This document shows, in pieces, positions 44,401 through 54,924 of a DNA stretch of 64,000 bases. Each line of letters starts with the position of its first letter. Position 1 is the stretch's first letter. Source of the DNA: Agarophyton chilense (taxonomy: Eukaryota > Rhodophyta > Florideophyceae > Gracilariales > Gracilariaceae); the NCBI GenBank assembly GCA_030374765.1, contig JARGXX010000099.1, positions 1,364,001 through 1,428,000 on the forward strand. Direction: 5' to 3'. The translations under genes were made by a program, and so were the position numbers. The notes beneath the pieces were generated by a model. The model saw only the letters and a program-made list of their open reading frames with translations, had not been told where the DNA came from and did no database searches.

Positions 44401-45905
44401 GCTCCCAAGGGAGTCGATGTATTCGTCCATCCGAGGGATCGGGTACACATCCTTAATGATTACCTCGTTCAGGCGTCTGTAATCGATGCAGAAACGCCAC
44501 GATCCATCCGGTTTCGGAACTAACACCACTGGTGAGGCCCAAGCGGACTGGGCAGGTTCAATGACGCCCGCTTTAAGCATCTTCTCCACCTGAGATTTCT
44601 CCTCTTCCCGAGCTTTCGGTCCAGCCCTGTAAGGGTGTTGGGAAATAGGCCGAGTGTTCGGTAACAAGTCGATGCGGTGTTCTGTAATCCCAATAGTTCC
44701 AAGGGAACCATCCCACATGGGGGTAAATTCACGAAGCATGTGCCTCAGCTTCTCCCGATGAGATGCGGGTACATGGTTGAGATCCCATTTCTCCAATTCC
44801 TGAACAGGATCCGTCTGGTCTGCTCCAGTGATAGGGGCCGTAACCTTCTGAGGTTTAAAGTGTTCAGCGTGTGGAGCTGCAGTCGTATGCTCACCGTCTT
44901 CCGCGATTTCGGCAGTGTCCTCCCCCTCCTTAGGGTCCGCCACACCAAGGACCTCTGCGATAGAGATATTTGTAGGTACGACCGCATGCGGGTGTGGAAG
45001 AACAGAACCCAGGATCTGGTGTTTGACCAAATGTTGCGTTGTCTTTCCAAAGTTGGCTACCAAAACCTTGAAAGGTTTATCCGGTTCCACGGAGACAACC
45101 CCATTCGCAAGGGCGAGTTGACGCCGCGTATACAGAGACGGGTTCGGTTGTACCACATGCACACCAATTTGCTTGGTAACAACTGTGACCCAAACCTGGG
45201 TTTCTGGAGGGATAGCCACTGACTTCGCAACCTTTACCCGTGTAGACACCGGGTCCTTCCTCACAGATTCCTGCGCGACAGGGAGAGGAACGCGTGTTCG
45301 CGCTGCTCCCTGTAAGGGTTTACGAACGATTGGGATCGTAGACCCGTCTTCGAGTTCCACAGTTCTATTCCGAGGACGGATGGCTTCCACGAAGCGGTCG
45401 CAAAAGTCACAACCCAGTATGACTGGTGCTGCAAGTGACTTGCATACAATAAACTCTAGTTGAACGAGATAGGAGCCTAACCTCACCATGAGGGAAATTG
45501 TACCCAGTGTCCGTAGCTGGTTGTTGTTCGCATCGGCGATATCCAAACGTGGACCGGTACGAACTTGAACCCGGAGCAGCGGGGGTAACAATTCAACATG
45601 AATTAAGTTAGGAGCGGCTCCTGTATCCAGGACAGATATTTGACGAACCATAAACTGGTTGGACAGGCCGAAGTCGGCGAATACTTTATAATTCCGCTTG
45701 GCCATTACCATAACTCAATCCGGAATACGGAGATTACGGGACCGTATCCACGGGCGACGGAGGACACTAAAGTATCCCGAGTTAACGTCGGTGTCAGCCG
45801 TTCTCCTTGAAAGGATAGTCACAGCTGGGGAGCGAAGCTGGAGCGCCTCGGGCGTCTTCAAATCCGGCTTAGAAGACGCCCCTCCCGCAGGGGAGACTCC
45901 CAAGT
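41407..45905 (-). pseudogene. Ty3 copy B pol (PR-RT-RNaseH-IN)
   Basis: One frame entered by a -1 shift at the gag stop. Protease VLDTGAAPNLI near 45630; reverse transcriptase FCIDYRRLNEV, PFGLTNGPATFQ and the catalytic YLDDIIVFS near 44185; RNase H DTDASANQVGCALF and HTDHACLR; integrase zinc motif HPGGRKLYL...CANC, catalytic VAIDILG, LLSDNGGQF and intact NGQVERFN; GPY motif DGPYRVVSVD near 42115. Nonsense codons: TGA 45715, TGA 43516 (a position that is Trp in typical RNase H domains), TGA 42421, TAA 41407. All catalytic residues are otherwise present. Confidence 0.9.
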
Positions 45906-47937
45906 TTAGTTTTTCGAAGCGGACCCCATCGAATTCGGTGCAGCTGCCTCGAAGGGGACCGGTTGTTCCCCGTTCGCGGGTACAAGTTCTGTATCCCTGT
46001 CAGCAAGGTGAGCTCGGAGTATCCTTTGTTCCTCATAGGACCTACTCGGGACTCGAGCTTTCTCCTCAGGGGTCAGAGCCTCGTACTGAGCGATAATTCG
46101 TGAACCCTCCCGCAGAGGAAATGTGCAGTCTGGTGCTTTGTGACCACGGAGGTAACACAAATAGCAAATCAGCTCTGCCGGGTTCGGTTGTGGACGTGAA
46201 TCCACGCGACGTGGTGCTGTATCCCTCCATCCGGGGCGAGAGAACCGAGCAGCGGTATTCACAAAAGGTAGCGTTGCGGCTGGCACCCTCCGTCCGTGGG
46301 TATAGAGCGCAGGGTCTTCATCCGTAGTCGGAGCGGATGTCGACGGCAACTCAGACGTACCCATAGATTCGGGGTTACTTCCCATGAAGTGAATGTTATC
46401 ATTGACCCCCACAGGGGCAGGACCTCCTGCGAGTGACAAAGACGAGTTACCTCCATCGGCGAGGAGTGCACGTGTCGGCCGACTCTTTCGGTTCTGCCGG
46501 GCACGGAGAGTATCCCCCTCAGCCTGGGCGTACTGAACCAGTTCCAAGTAGGTCAGCTTGCGCTTCTCTTCCCGATGTCGGGCAACCAATGCCCTTATCG
46601 AGGGGTCCAAACCATCCACAAACATGGAGCATCTCTCCTAGGCGGGGAATACATTCCCGCATCGGTGAAACGCTTTATTCAAGCGAGTTGAATACACCGT
46701 TTCGGTGTCCATCGGCTTCTGCCGCGTATCCCTTAATGCAAGGATTGCTTCCTGAATCGCATTTCCAGTAGCGTATGACCTCAAGAGGTACTGCACCGCT
46801 TCGGGCCAGCACGTGACTCCCCCTTCCGAGGCTCGGGATGACCCACGGACGGAGTTGAACTGGTCTTCAGCCATCCCCTTTAAGAAATAGGGTAATGCAA
46901 GATACGCTTGCGCTTCACTCATACCGAGGATGTCAGCCTCCTGGACGAACCTCGCAAGGAAATCGAGCACCAGAATTGGGTCTGTTCCTGTGAACTCCCT
47001 CTTCTGTAGGGTGATGCTCAGACTTTTGATGTAGTCCTTGACCTCACCCGTTCCGCGGGATGTTCGATCTCCCGAAGGGTTATCCAACCGGTAATAGCGG
47101 TACGATAGCAGCTTCCGATAGAGAGGATTCGTCGGCTTCAGCTCCCTTAATCTAAGGTGTTTCCTACCGTTCTTCCGGGTACGGATTGCCCCTTGAGAGG
47201 TGTAAGTAGCCTTCGACCGAGTCGCCCGGGATGACCGGCGTCCATCTTCACAATCCGAAGATTCGGAGGACGAACTCGATGACGAGCGATTGGGATCGGA
47301 ATCCGAAAACTCCTCTTGGAGGTGAACCCTCTTCTTGGACTTGCGGCGGTCCCGTTTAGCGGAGCGGTGTTCTTCGTCTTCCGAAACGTCGGGTTTATCC
47401 TTCGAGGCTTCTGTGTCTCCGTCCATACGGATAATGGCCTCGAGGGTGTCCAGCCGAGCTCGGAAGCGTTCCGCTTGCACGCGGTGTTCCTCCACGAGAC
47501 TCCGGTACTCCTGGATAAAGACCCCAGGGGTACCAAAGCTTTCCAAAAGGGAGTTCACATCCCTCCTCAGGGTACGAAGGTCATCGGCGACTCCCCGCAC
47601 CTGGGCGTCCTCCACCTTGCGGCGGAGGGTAGTAACCTCCTGAAGGAGCTCGACGTGAGCCGCGTTGGCGATATCGATTCGAGTCTCCAGGCGCTGTAAT
47701 TCAGGGTCGGCCCGACTTCGGGGTGCTGCTGAGGGGGTCTCCACCACTGGAGCTGGGCCCACAGCCACGACCTCTCGAGGACCTGAAACCACTGAGGGGT
47801 GCTCTCCGAGTGTCCGGATCGATACCGGAATCGTTCCGGACTTCGAGAATTGAGCTCCTCGACCTAGGCGGGGCCGGGGGCACTGAATTCGCTTGACGGT
47901 TCGATCCAGTCCTGGAACCACGGGTAGGCGGCGACAT
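45906..47937 (-). pseudogene. Ty3 copy B gag
   Basis: The start ATG at 47937 (MSPPTRGSRTG) parallels the gag start of copy C, but a frame change occurs near 47850-47720 before the main frame, which runs to TAA 45906 with one TAG at 46635-46637 (Glu in copy C). Contains a coiled coil (LETRIDIANAAHVELLQEV), a Ser/Asp-rich hinge, the capsid region (ELKPTNPLYRKLLSYRYYRL, SLPYF-type ALPYFLKGMAEDQF) and a CCHC zinc knuckle CYLCYLRGHKAPDC. Forms the virus-like particle and binds element RNA. Confidence 0.85.
45909..45915 (-). promoter_or_regulatory. candidate -1 ribosomal frameshift site
   Basis: GAAAAAC, read G AAA AAC, directly followed by the gag stop TAA (45906-45908). A -1 slip continues into LNLGVSPAGGA, the pol frame. 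Copy C has a four-A version at the equivalent place (near 61190) with matching downstream pol sequence LNVVVSSQGGA. Confidence 0.5.
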
Positions 47938-48148
47938 GCTGCAGACACGACACCGGCGATTCGGGGTAACGATGAAATTCGATCACGAGATCCCCGGAGA
48001 ACGGATGACGTAACACAAAACAAAAATAAAAACCAATTACACCCTTTCCAAAGGGGACCACTACAACAAATCTTCACGACGGTGCCTCCTCTTCCAAGAG
48101 ATATTCCAACACGTGGATGACCAACCCAAAAGTCCGAGAACGGATTCT

Positions 48149-48162
48149 AAGTCGGGAGACCA
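48149..48162 (-). promoter_or_regulatory. Ty3 copy B primer-binding site
   Basis: TGGTCTCCCGACTT two bases inside the 5' LTR end; complementary to a tRNA 3' end AAGTCGGGAGACCA. Identical in copy C. Confidence 0.75.
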
Positions 48163-48164
48163 CT

Positions 48165-49088
48165 TGTGGAGCAAAACCCGGCGACGGGAAGTGCTCTCAA
48201 GGTGTTCGAAGCCTTGCTCCCTGGGGGAGGCAGATTCAGAGACAGAGCCCTCCGTTCCACCCGTAGTGTGGGGTGTAACTCCCACGGGGGATTCCAGCAG
48301 TACCGACGGAGGTGAGGGGTAGAAACCGTTGGGTCGGGAATGGGTATGGGTATCCCAAAGAATGGGGGAAAATCCGGCGAAGAGGAAAAACGGGGCGAGG
48401 GTCGGGCACTAACAGGCACTGGACCCGAGAACCAGAAAATGGGCGAAACAACAAAAGAAACCCAATACAGGGGCGAAAACCTGTCCTCGAAAGGAAACAC
48501 AAAAAGCACGCAACAAGTAAGCAGAACCCCCACGGGGTATCGTGCACACAGGTCGTCTGAGCGGTCCCAAGGGGGTGGTTGCACGGAACCCAAACGTGGG
48601 CACTCTCCAAGTGGAGTCGTGTCCCTACGCAGGCGTTGCTAACCAGAGCCCGTTCCGGGATGTAAGGCCGAAACGATGGCGACGAAGAACCTCTAAAGGT
48701 ATCGAAGACCAACCTTGGTTTCCATTTACTCTGAGCTTCGGACTGCCAGATCTCGCCTCCCTAAGTAGGGCCCACTAACTAAACTCTACTAATTACCGTG
48801 GTGCACACCTGCTCAGGGCCATACACGTGGAGATCCCACTGTCAGGGCCCAAAAGTCCAACGTTCTAACAAATATCCGCAAATCGGTGCGGAAAACTAAG
48901 CCACGTGTATCACGGGGCCAATCCAACCATGGGCCATCCGAATCTTCCCTTCATAGGCGAACTCTAACCAGAAAACCGTGCCACCTCAGCACACCTTAGA
49001 GGGGATCATAGTCATAACCCTCGGAGGGTTCAACCCTCATTCTATGAGTTGCATCTTCAAGTATCCCCTAACTGGGCGGTGCTCTACA
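48165..49088 (-). repeat. Ty3 copy B 5' LTR
   Basis: 924 bp, 5' to gag-pol on the minus strand; should contain the element promoter. Confidence 0.9.
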
Positions 49089-49509
49089 GATACTACTGTA
49101 GAGACTTAAATAACATACCTTCTTAAGTGTCTAAAACACCAAAAACTAATATTACTCATAACATCGGATGACGTGGTTTCCGATCTATCGGATGCCAAAT
49201 GAATGGTGCCCCGACCAGTTATACGCGCACGCGTTGCTCTACACTATCCCGATCTCTGTCGAAGAGGTTGGTGATATGGCCGTAACACTAGAATAAGGAG
49301 CCAACGAAAGCGAAAACTCAGATCTAAAAGCTTCATAAAAGAATTGATAAATCAGGTTTTCACTAATTAATACTTTGAGGCCTATATGCATATATCCAAC
49401 ATGCTTGTACGGGGTACAAGGGTTTCGTGCAAGGTTAGTATTTCAACTCCTTGTACGGGGTAGCTCTTACAAGCTTTTACTTCGTACAAGCTTGTATGCC
49501 GCAGCCCTA
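49089..49509. repeat. right portion of hAT element
   Basis: Non-coding remainder of the hAT, ending in subterminal CTTGTACGGGGTACAAG-type repeats and the right inverted repeat. Confidence 0.6.
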
Positions 49510-49616
49510 GTAACATCTGTTCCAAAATCATATCCCTCGCCCAAGTTTTCCAAACATCCACGTTTTGGCTTCAGTAAAAATAACCAAATTAGTGTGAAAA
49601 AAATATTGAAGTAAAA

Positions 49617-50700
49617 ATACTGTTTCAAAAACATAACCTTTATTTTATCCTTTTTATTATAACGCGAATTCAGTAGTTTATTTTTGCTTTTTTAGCCTGT
49701 GTACCACCTTTCCAACGATGTGGTATTGATTCTATAAAAACATTGATAGCATTACTGTCAATCTTTTCCCAGCAATCTTTGATAAATTTTTACAAATCAA
49801 AAACTGTATCTAACTGCCTTCATTGCCCGTAAACCATTCGAGCCAGCATTATCCAAATGTAATTGATAAGATTATCATCAGGAGAGCGCGCAGACCAATC
49901 CATAACCTACGTATTTAGAATATTAAACCAATGTTTCATAGAATTCAGATTAGAAACAAGTGCATTATTATGCTGAAAAAGAATTTCTTCTCCGTGCATA
50001 CAGTATTCAAACGGTATAACGTAGCTTTCTTGAATCTCACAATACGTTCCAGAGTATAAAGTTGTTTCAAAACAAGCCATATTAGTTGCTTCTTCCGAAA
50101 AACGTCCAGCCCGAGTCATTATTGGTGCTTCTATTGAACATTTGTCATAAATTCTTCCTTTTTTGTAATTCATGCCAACAAGATTGAAATCAGTCTTAAT
50201 CATCAAGACTGAACTTTGTTACGTCGGAAAGAATACCATTATTTCATTCATTTTTCCACTAAGCCGGTTTAACACACTATGTAACACGATTATTCTGGTT
50301 AAAATCTTTTTAAACCATATTTTCTAATTTTTTCTACTTAAACAAATGTTGACAGTTAATTAAACGCCATTTAAAAGATCTCAATAGACGCAAACTTAGA
50401 TTTTTGACAATTTTACGCAAAATGAAGTTTTTCGACAGAGTTTTGCTTAATAAGACGCTTATTGGCCGGATATAGTGACGTAAGATGGCCAGTTGACCTT
50501 TTTGTTCTGTATGTAGCGGTTTTTTTTATGTAATTGCTGATTAATTTTGGGCTGCGCTTGAGTTTTCGGGCTATATCTGCTGGAATCTTACCTTGATTTA
50601 CCAATTCCATGATTTTCAGCCGTTCAGAATTTGTCAGAGGCGGGCCAGGATCCATAATTGAAATAATAATTGTATTAAGGATATACTTTTGAAACAGTGT
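49617..50700 (-). mobile_element. Tc1/mariner element relic
   Basis: Ends CACTGTTTCAAAAGTATATC (minus strand, at 50700) and CTGTTTCAAAAACATAACC (49619) form short inverted repeats about 1.08 kb apart, the size of a mariner. The transposase fragments lie between. Confidence 0.65.
49690..50655 (-). pseudogene. Tc1/mariner transposase relic
   Basis: The ATG at 50655 opens MDPGPPLTNSERLKIMEL, a helix-turn-helix with IARKLKRSPKLISNYI. The catalytic region survives as FQHNNALVSNLNSMKHWF near 49950 (a D has become N in the usual QDNAxxH) and WSARSPDDNLINYIW near 49860. Frameshifts separate the parts. Confidence 0.7.
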
Positions 50701-50739
50701 TATTGACTTGGTAGTTTTTATTTGCTGTGAAATGTGCTC

Positions 50740-50805
50740 TACAGTACGTGAAATGCCTTTTGGGCGCAGTTTTTGTAAAGGGATATGTTTTTGAAACGCA
50801 CTGTA
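50740..50805 (-). repeat. 66-bp mini-element, copy 1
   Basis: TACAGTACG at 50740 and CGCACTGTA at 50805 are inverted termini flanked by TA; internal CATATCCCTT. The same 66-bp unit, inverted, is at 54925-54990. Its terminus resembles that of the mariner relic. Confidence 0.6.
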
Positions 50806-51282
50806 TTTACGCCGGTACGCCTGGTGCGGAATAGAATGGCTCTATGTCGTGCAAGGGCGGGACGCGTGTCGCATCGCTGGCAGGAGTGCTCGCGGAAAGC
50901 ATAGTCAAGCAGAGCGGGCAACGAGAAGAAAGAACTGTACAGTAACCTTAGAGATACTGTACACTCTTTGGCCTCCTGTCTCCATCTTTACATCTTCTTG
51001 ATGATACAGATGGTGTGCCCTTGTGATTTACGGTAGCACATAAGTGACAACAACCGACAGGCAAAATTGTGTGCGGCTCGTATAGCGGCTCGCCTTGCTT
51101 GCCAACTAGATGGAAAATTCCCCATTTCCACCCCATACTACAGCTGTCCAACAGCATCACTTGCTTGACTTGCGCGCTTTGGCACAAACCCATTAAACTA
51201 TTTGCCGAAGACGTGAGAATCTGCCCATCTTGCACGTTCCGCATCTCGCTGACGTTCTCACCCTTTTGGATTTTCCGGTATT
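50806..51282. promoter_or_regulatory. upstream region of the amidase gene
   Basis: No credible gene; the frames overlapping 51283 are shadows. It should contain the promoter of the amidase gene, but I see no clear TATA element. Confidence 0.4.
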
Positions 51283-52134
51283 ATGATGACGATCTCAAGA
51301 GTAGCCATTGCGCAGATGACTTCCACCTCCTCTATCGCGCAGAACCTCGATACAGTCGCCGATCTTATCACAAAAGCCCACCAACAAGACGCCTCCTTCA
51401 TATGTCTCCCGGAATGCGTCGACTACGTCTCCGCCACTCGCAAACAATCCGTCTCCATGGCCACCCCGTTAACCTCCAATCGCTTCATCGACCGTCTTCA
51501 GTCGCTCTCGACTCAGCACAACATCTGGGTGTCCGTCGGTGGCATCCACGAGCTCAGCCCAACGAACAGCTCCCGTATTTACAACACGCACTTGATCCTC
51601 AGTCCTTCCGAAACCACCCCACGTGCAATCTACCGCAAACTTCACCTATTTGACGCCCAACTTCCGTCCGGGCCCGTATCAGAACACGACACAACCGACG
51701 CGGGCAACGAACTAGTTCTCTGTCGCGACACGCCGCTGGGAAACATCGGCGTTACAACATGTTATGACGTTCGTTTCGCCGAGCAGTACACTGCATTACG
51801 GCATGCTGGTGCGCACACCCTCTTGGTTCCATCTGCGTTCTTCGTGCCCACTGGCCGTGCCCATTGGCATGTGTTGCTGCGCGCTCGCGCTATTGAGACA
51901 CAGTGTTTTGTTGTGGCCGCTGCCCAGACGGGGCGTCACGATGGAGGACGGGAAAGTTTTGGACACGCCTTGTTGGTAGGACCATATGGGGATGTCCTTG
52001 TTGATGCTGCGAACAATGCTCCTGTTGTGCATGTGGCTGATATCAATCTATCAGAAGTTCAACGTGTGCGAAATGCAATGCCTTGTGCTCGTCATCGGCG
52101 CGCAGACGTTTTAGGACCTGTGGCTCAGCTCTGA
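51283..52134 (+). CDS. NIT1: NIT1-type nitrilase-family amidase (deaminated glutathione amidase)
   Basis: 283 codons, no intron. Nitrilase-superfamily enzymes of the NIT1 branch hydrolyse deaminated glutathione, a repair product of transaminase side reactions, in cytosol or mitochondria. The catalytic Glu-Lys-Cys triad is complete: LPECVD (about residue 46), YRKLHLFD (about 118), and TCYDVRF (about 154). Further NIT1 signatures are AHWHVLLRARAIETQCFV and CARHRRADVLG near the C-terminus. Two consecutive ATGs occur; 51283 is the first and the sequence ISRVAIAQMTS starts the fold at once, so there is no long leader. Converges with the GH47 gene, 93 bp apart. Confidence 0.88.
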   Translation: MMTISRVAIAQMTSTSSIAQNLDTVADLITKAHQQDASFICLPECVDYVSATRKQSVSMATPLTSNRFIDRLQSLSTQHNIWVSVGGIHELSPTNSSRIYNTHLILSPSETTPRAIYRKLHLFDAQLPSGPVSEHDTTDAGNELVLCRDTPLGNIGVTTCYDVRFAEQYTALRHAGAHTLLVPSAFFVPTGRAHWHVLLRARAIETQCFVVAAAQTGRHDGGRESFGHALLVGPYGDVLVDAANNAPVVHVADINLSEVQRVRNAMPCARHRRADVLGPVAQL

Positions 52135-52227
52135 CGCCTTCTGTGCTCGTCTATTCCCCATGTATTACATACATCAACGCCTAGTTTGTTCCCAATTTTC
52201 GCCCATGACATACAGCATTTTTCTTGT

Positions 52228-54072
52228 TTACCTTATGAGATCTATGCTGCAAGTGTTTATGGCCCCCAATCCAGGAGTCACAACCAGAGGATGCCCGGCT
52301 CTGTTGAAAACCCATTTATCAAGCGGTAGCGTATCTGTATCCGCGAAAGTCAGATACAAGAACTTCAAAGTGGAACCAAGAAATTCACTAGGCATCAAGT
52401 CTCCCTTTGTGATATTACCGATCGTGTACTCCTCCAATTCGGTAAACGCCCCGTTCTCCAGCTCACATTCTTTCTTTATCTTCAAAAAGGTACTCCAGGC
52501 CTGTTCCCTATAATACACTTCATGCGTGGAGCGCCACATATAAAACAAGGCTTCGATCAAATCGGCTTGTAACCGATATGCACCTTTTGTGATCCAAAAC
52601 TTGCCATTAAACCTTACTGAATCACCTCCCAATCCTCCCGGAAAATGTTCATACATCCGGATACAGGATTTCGTAATACTTTCTGCCACATCTCTCCATT
52701 GATCTTCTCTCTTCGCCGAGATTTCTTTGTGTTGTGCGGCGATGTGGAATACTGCGGGTAAATAACACATTGATTGTTCAACCATCGCATCGCTTCGATC
52801 ACTTTTTCTGTCCAAAACGCGAAGGTAGAGATCCCCAGTCGATGTCTGGTGAATCGCTCTCTTCAGCAACATGTGCATAGATGCATCCAATGGGTATCGA
52901 TATGTGGCTTCACACCCACCGCCTTGCCTCCACGCCTTGGTTAGATATTCATAAAACCCTCTTGCATGGCCAGTGAATGTAGCTGTGGTGTCAATGGCCG
53001 GTCCAGCTCCTATCGCAATAACCGCACTTTGCCACAATTCCACCATGTAAGAATAATAAGAATGAATAGTATTGAAACGTGAGTGATCAGGCGAATTGAA
53101 ATCGCTGTCTTCTTCCTCCTCATCCGCCTCAATGCTAACCGTACGGCCTTTTAATTCGTCAGATATGTGTTCTTTCAGCAGACGTGGACCAGCTTCAACC
53201 ACTGCCTGCACAGCTCGATCGGCCTTGCATCGCAACAGCCTCAACTCGGGCCTGAGCGTATGAAAGGCGAGTGCACGGAACTCTAGAGAGATTCCAGCGG
53301 CAGCTGATTGTGACGTCTGTTTTCCCTTGCAAACATTAGCAGCATCAAATGTACCGTTGCGAAAACCAGCAAGTCGGCAGAATGGGTACGGTACTCCGTT
53401 TAATGTATCAAATGTCGGAGCGAGCCGAGCCGCAAGGATTTCAGCCTTGTCCAAGAACAAGGGATCACCAGTGAGGTGGTAGGAAGAAAGCAACGCACCC
53501 ATAATCCTGGTTGTCACCTCATGAACATTCACGAATTCACTGCTTTCCAAGTTGAAATGGCGATCGACCCAGCTACGAGCGGTCTTGTATGGTTCCTTTA
53601 GACCCATGATGTACAGAGTAGGTATGGCTTCGACTATAGTGGCCGCCAAACTGAATTCATCCGAACCCTTTTCAGAAAGTGGACGAAGGGTATCGAAGCC
53701 CCAGGCATGCTTTTCGTATGCTTTCCAAGCCGAGAAGGCAGCGGCGCGGATGTCCTCCATTCGTCGCTTACTGAGATCGTCATCGCTCAGCCTCGAAGAT
53801 GGAGGGACGAATGAACCAACTGGAACAGCGGTCAAGCACGTGTCAATGCGAGTGCATCCACAGGTGTGGTTTTCCCTATCTTGCAGCACATGTTCTCGGC
53901 TTGCTTGCTCTAATGCTGCTGGGGGAGGAAATCTGCCTAGTGAGGTTAGGAACAGCGTCAAACCAATGGAGAACAAAATGAGAAAAACTGTTGTGCGAGT
54001 CAGCAACAGATAAAGAATACGGAGTAGAGTAAAGCGGAGAGTGTGCTTTACTGGCTTGGATAGAACACGCAT
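52228..54072 (-). CDS. GH47 alpha-mannosidase-family membrane protein, catalytic motifs altered
   Basis: 614 codons, no intron. GH47 enzymes (ER/Golgi mannosidase I, EDEM) trim alpha-1,2-mannose from N-glycans. A single N-terminal membrane segment (about residues 20-48, TVFLILFSIGLTLFL) indicates a type II ER/Golgi protein. Family landmarks: AFSAWKAYEKHAWGFDTLRP, TLYIMGL, VHEVTTRIMGALLSSYHLTG, GFYEYLTKAW, GSTLKFLYLTF and VFNRAGHPL. Several normally invariant positions differ: DxLDTL is EAIPTL, ADSxYEY is ARGFYEY, LRPE is LQAD, AETLKY is GSTLKF, NTEAHP is NRAGHP. The Glu in the VHE motif is kept. It may be a non-catalytic lectin-like member or a very divergent enzyme. Confidence 0.82.
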   Translation of the reverse strand: MRVLSKPVKHTLRFTLLRILYLLLTRTTVFLILFSIGLTLFLTSLGRFPPPAALEQASREHVLQDRENHTCGCTRIDTCLTAVPVGSFVPPSSRLSDDDLSKRRMEDIRAAAFSAWKAYEKHAWGFDTLRPLSEKGSDEFSLAATIVEAIPTLYIMGLKEPYKTARSWVDRHFNLESSEFVNVHEVTTRIMGALLSSYHLTGDPLFLDKAEILAARLAPTFDTLNGVPYPFCRLAGFRNGTFDAANVCKGKQTSQSAAAGISLEFRALAFHTLRPELRLLRCKADRAVQAVVEAGPRLLKEHISDELKGRTVSIEADEEEEDSDFNSPDHSRFNTIHSYYSYMVELWQSAVIAIGAGPAIDTTATFTGHARGFYEYLTKAWRQGGGCEATYRYPLDASMHMLLKRAIHQTSTGDLYLRVLDRKSDRSDAMVEQSMCYLPAVFHIAAQHKEISAKREDQWRDVAESITKSCIRMYEHFPGGLGGDSVRFNGKFWITKGAYRLQADLIEALFYMWRSTHEVYYREQAWSTFLKIKKECELENGAFTELEEYTIGNITKGDLMPSEFLGSTLKFLYLTFADTDTLPLDKWVFNRAGHPLVVTPGLGAINTCSIDLIR

Positions 54073-54924
54073 CTTCAGGGAATGGGAAGCACGTCATTAT
54101 AGTGAAAAAAGATTGGAGCGCGGTTTCTTGTGACATAATAAAACTCGACGAAAAGCGGCCCTACAGACATTGCTTTTGGTCTACTTGGTCGGGACAACTA
54201 TACTAGAATCCGAAAATGTCACAATGCTGCGTTTTAAAAGAGATAGCACTACAATGAGGCTTGGGGCGCAGCCATTCTTTGCTGTAGACATCACATATGT
54301 TGTTCTTGACGCGTCGGCCAGGTAAATAGGGAGCAGTGATCTCCACAATGGAACAGAGGTTGTGCGTAATTTATCCCTTTTGAATAACTCCACTGATCTA
54401 TGTACAGTACGTAAGTGTGCAAGTTCATCACATCTCACGGGCAGAAAGACGTTCAGAATCTCGATATTTGCAAGACATTGAGCACAAGGGATATGATGGA
54501 TATCCTTCGTACAATACAACAACACAGATTATGCAATGCCTCACAAGAAATGTCGCGTTTGGATGGTCTTCTTCTACATCTTAGAGTGTGAATAGACAAA
54601 AGAACCAGTTCTAAAAACTGCAACACTCCCGTGTCCCGTGGAGTTTCCACTCTCCGAACCAAGGCACGTCATGTGCAATCAAAACTCGACAATCTAGCTC
54701 GATTCCTATCGTTGCCTTATTGTGACTGATCTGATTGCTGCCCAACAGAGTCCATTGCTGTGGGTTGAGGCCGACACAGTTACCCTTCCCCAAGACGGAA
54801 ACTTGGAACAACATTCTAAAGCAGTCGCTCCAGGGAGCAAGCGGTTCGGAGAGCTTAGAATCAATTTTACTCACCAACATCAACAGCCTGATCTTACAGT
54901 GCGCGTCGAAATTAAAAGACCACA
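54073..54924. other. upstream region of the GH47 gene, no recognisable gene
   Basis: Minus-strand frames of 114 (54181-54525) and 128 codons (54611-54997) have no recognisable motif, and the latter runs into the mini-element, so I treat them as chance. The GH47 promoter should be here. Confidence 0.45.

Larger units (their letters stand above)
37329..49088 (-). mobile_element. Ty3/Gypsy copy B, complete 11.8 kb chromovirus
   Basis: Bounded by two LTRs of 923 and 924 bp (TGTGGAGC...GCTCTACA on the plus strand), with gag-pol on the minus strand in the order gag, protease, reverse transcriptase, RNase H, integrase, chromodomain. A polypurine tract and a primer-binding site are present. Flanks GGTAC (37324-37328) and GATAC (49089-49093) are a plausible 5-bp target duplication with one change. 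The LTRs differ at roughly 20-25 sites by eye (about 97.5% identical), so the insertion is fairly recent, yet gag and pol carry five or more nonsense codons. Confidence 0.9.
34585..49509 (+). mobile_element. hAT element split by Ty3 copy B
   Basis: Left end GAGGGCTGTGGGCTACAAGC at 34585 and right end, reverse-complemented, TAGGGCTGCGGCATACAAGC at 49509 form about 27-bp terminal inverted repeats. Next to both ends are multiple CTTGTAC/GTACAAG motifs (34600-34735 and 49400-49495). Removing the Ty3 insertion (37329-49088) leaves about 3.2 kb, normal for hAT. Possible 8-bp duplication: GTATCTAC (34577-34584) and GTAACATC (49510-49517), 5 of 8 identical. Confidence 0.7.

Noticed and set aside
7047-45717. 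Reassigned TGA codon to explain recurrent in-frame TGA
   Set aside because: The amidase gene and the oxygenase-like gene end with TGA at sensible positions, and TAA and TAG also interrupt frames.
50948-51653. ORFs at 50948-51244 (-) and 51069-51653 (+)
   Set aside because: They overlap the promoter and the conserved amidase frame in other frames and show no motif.
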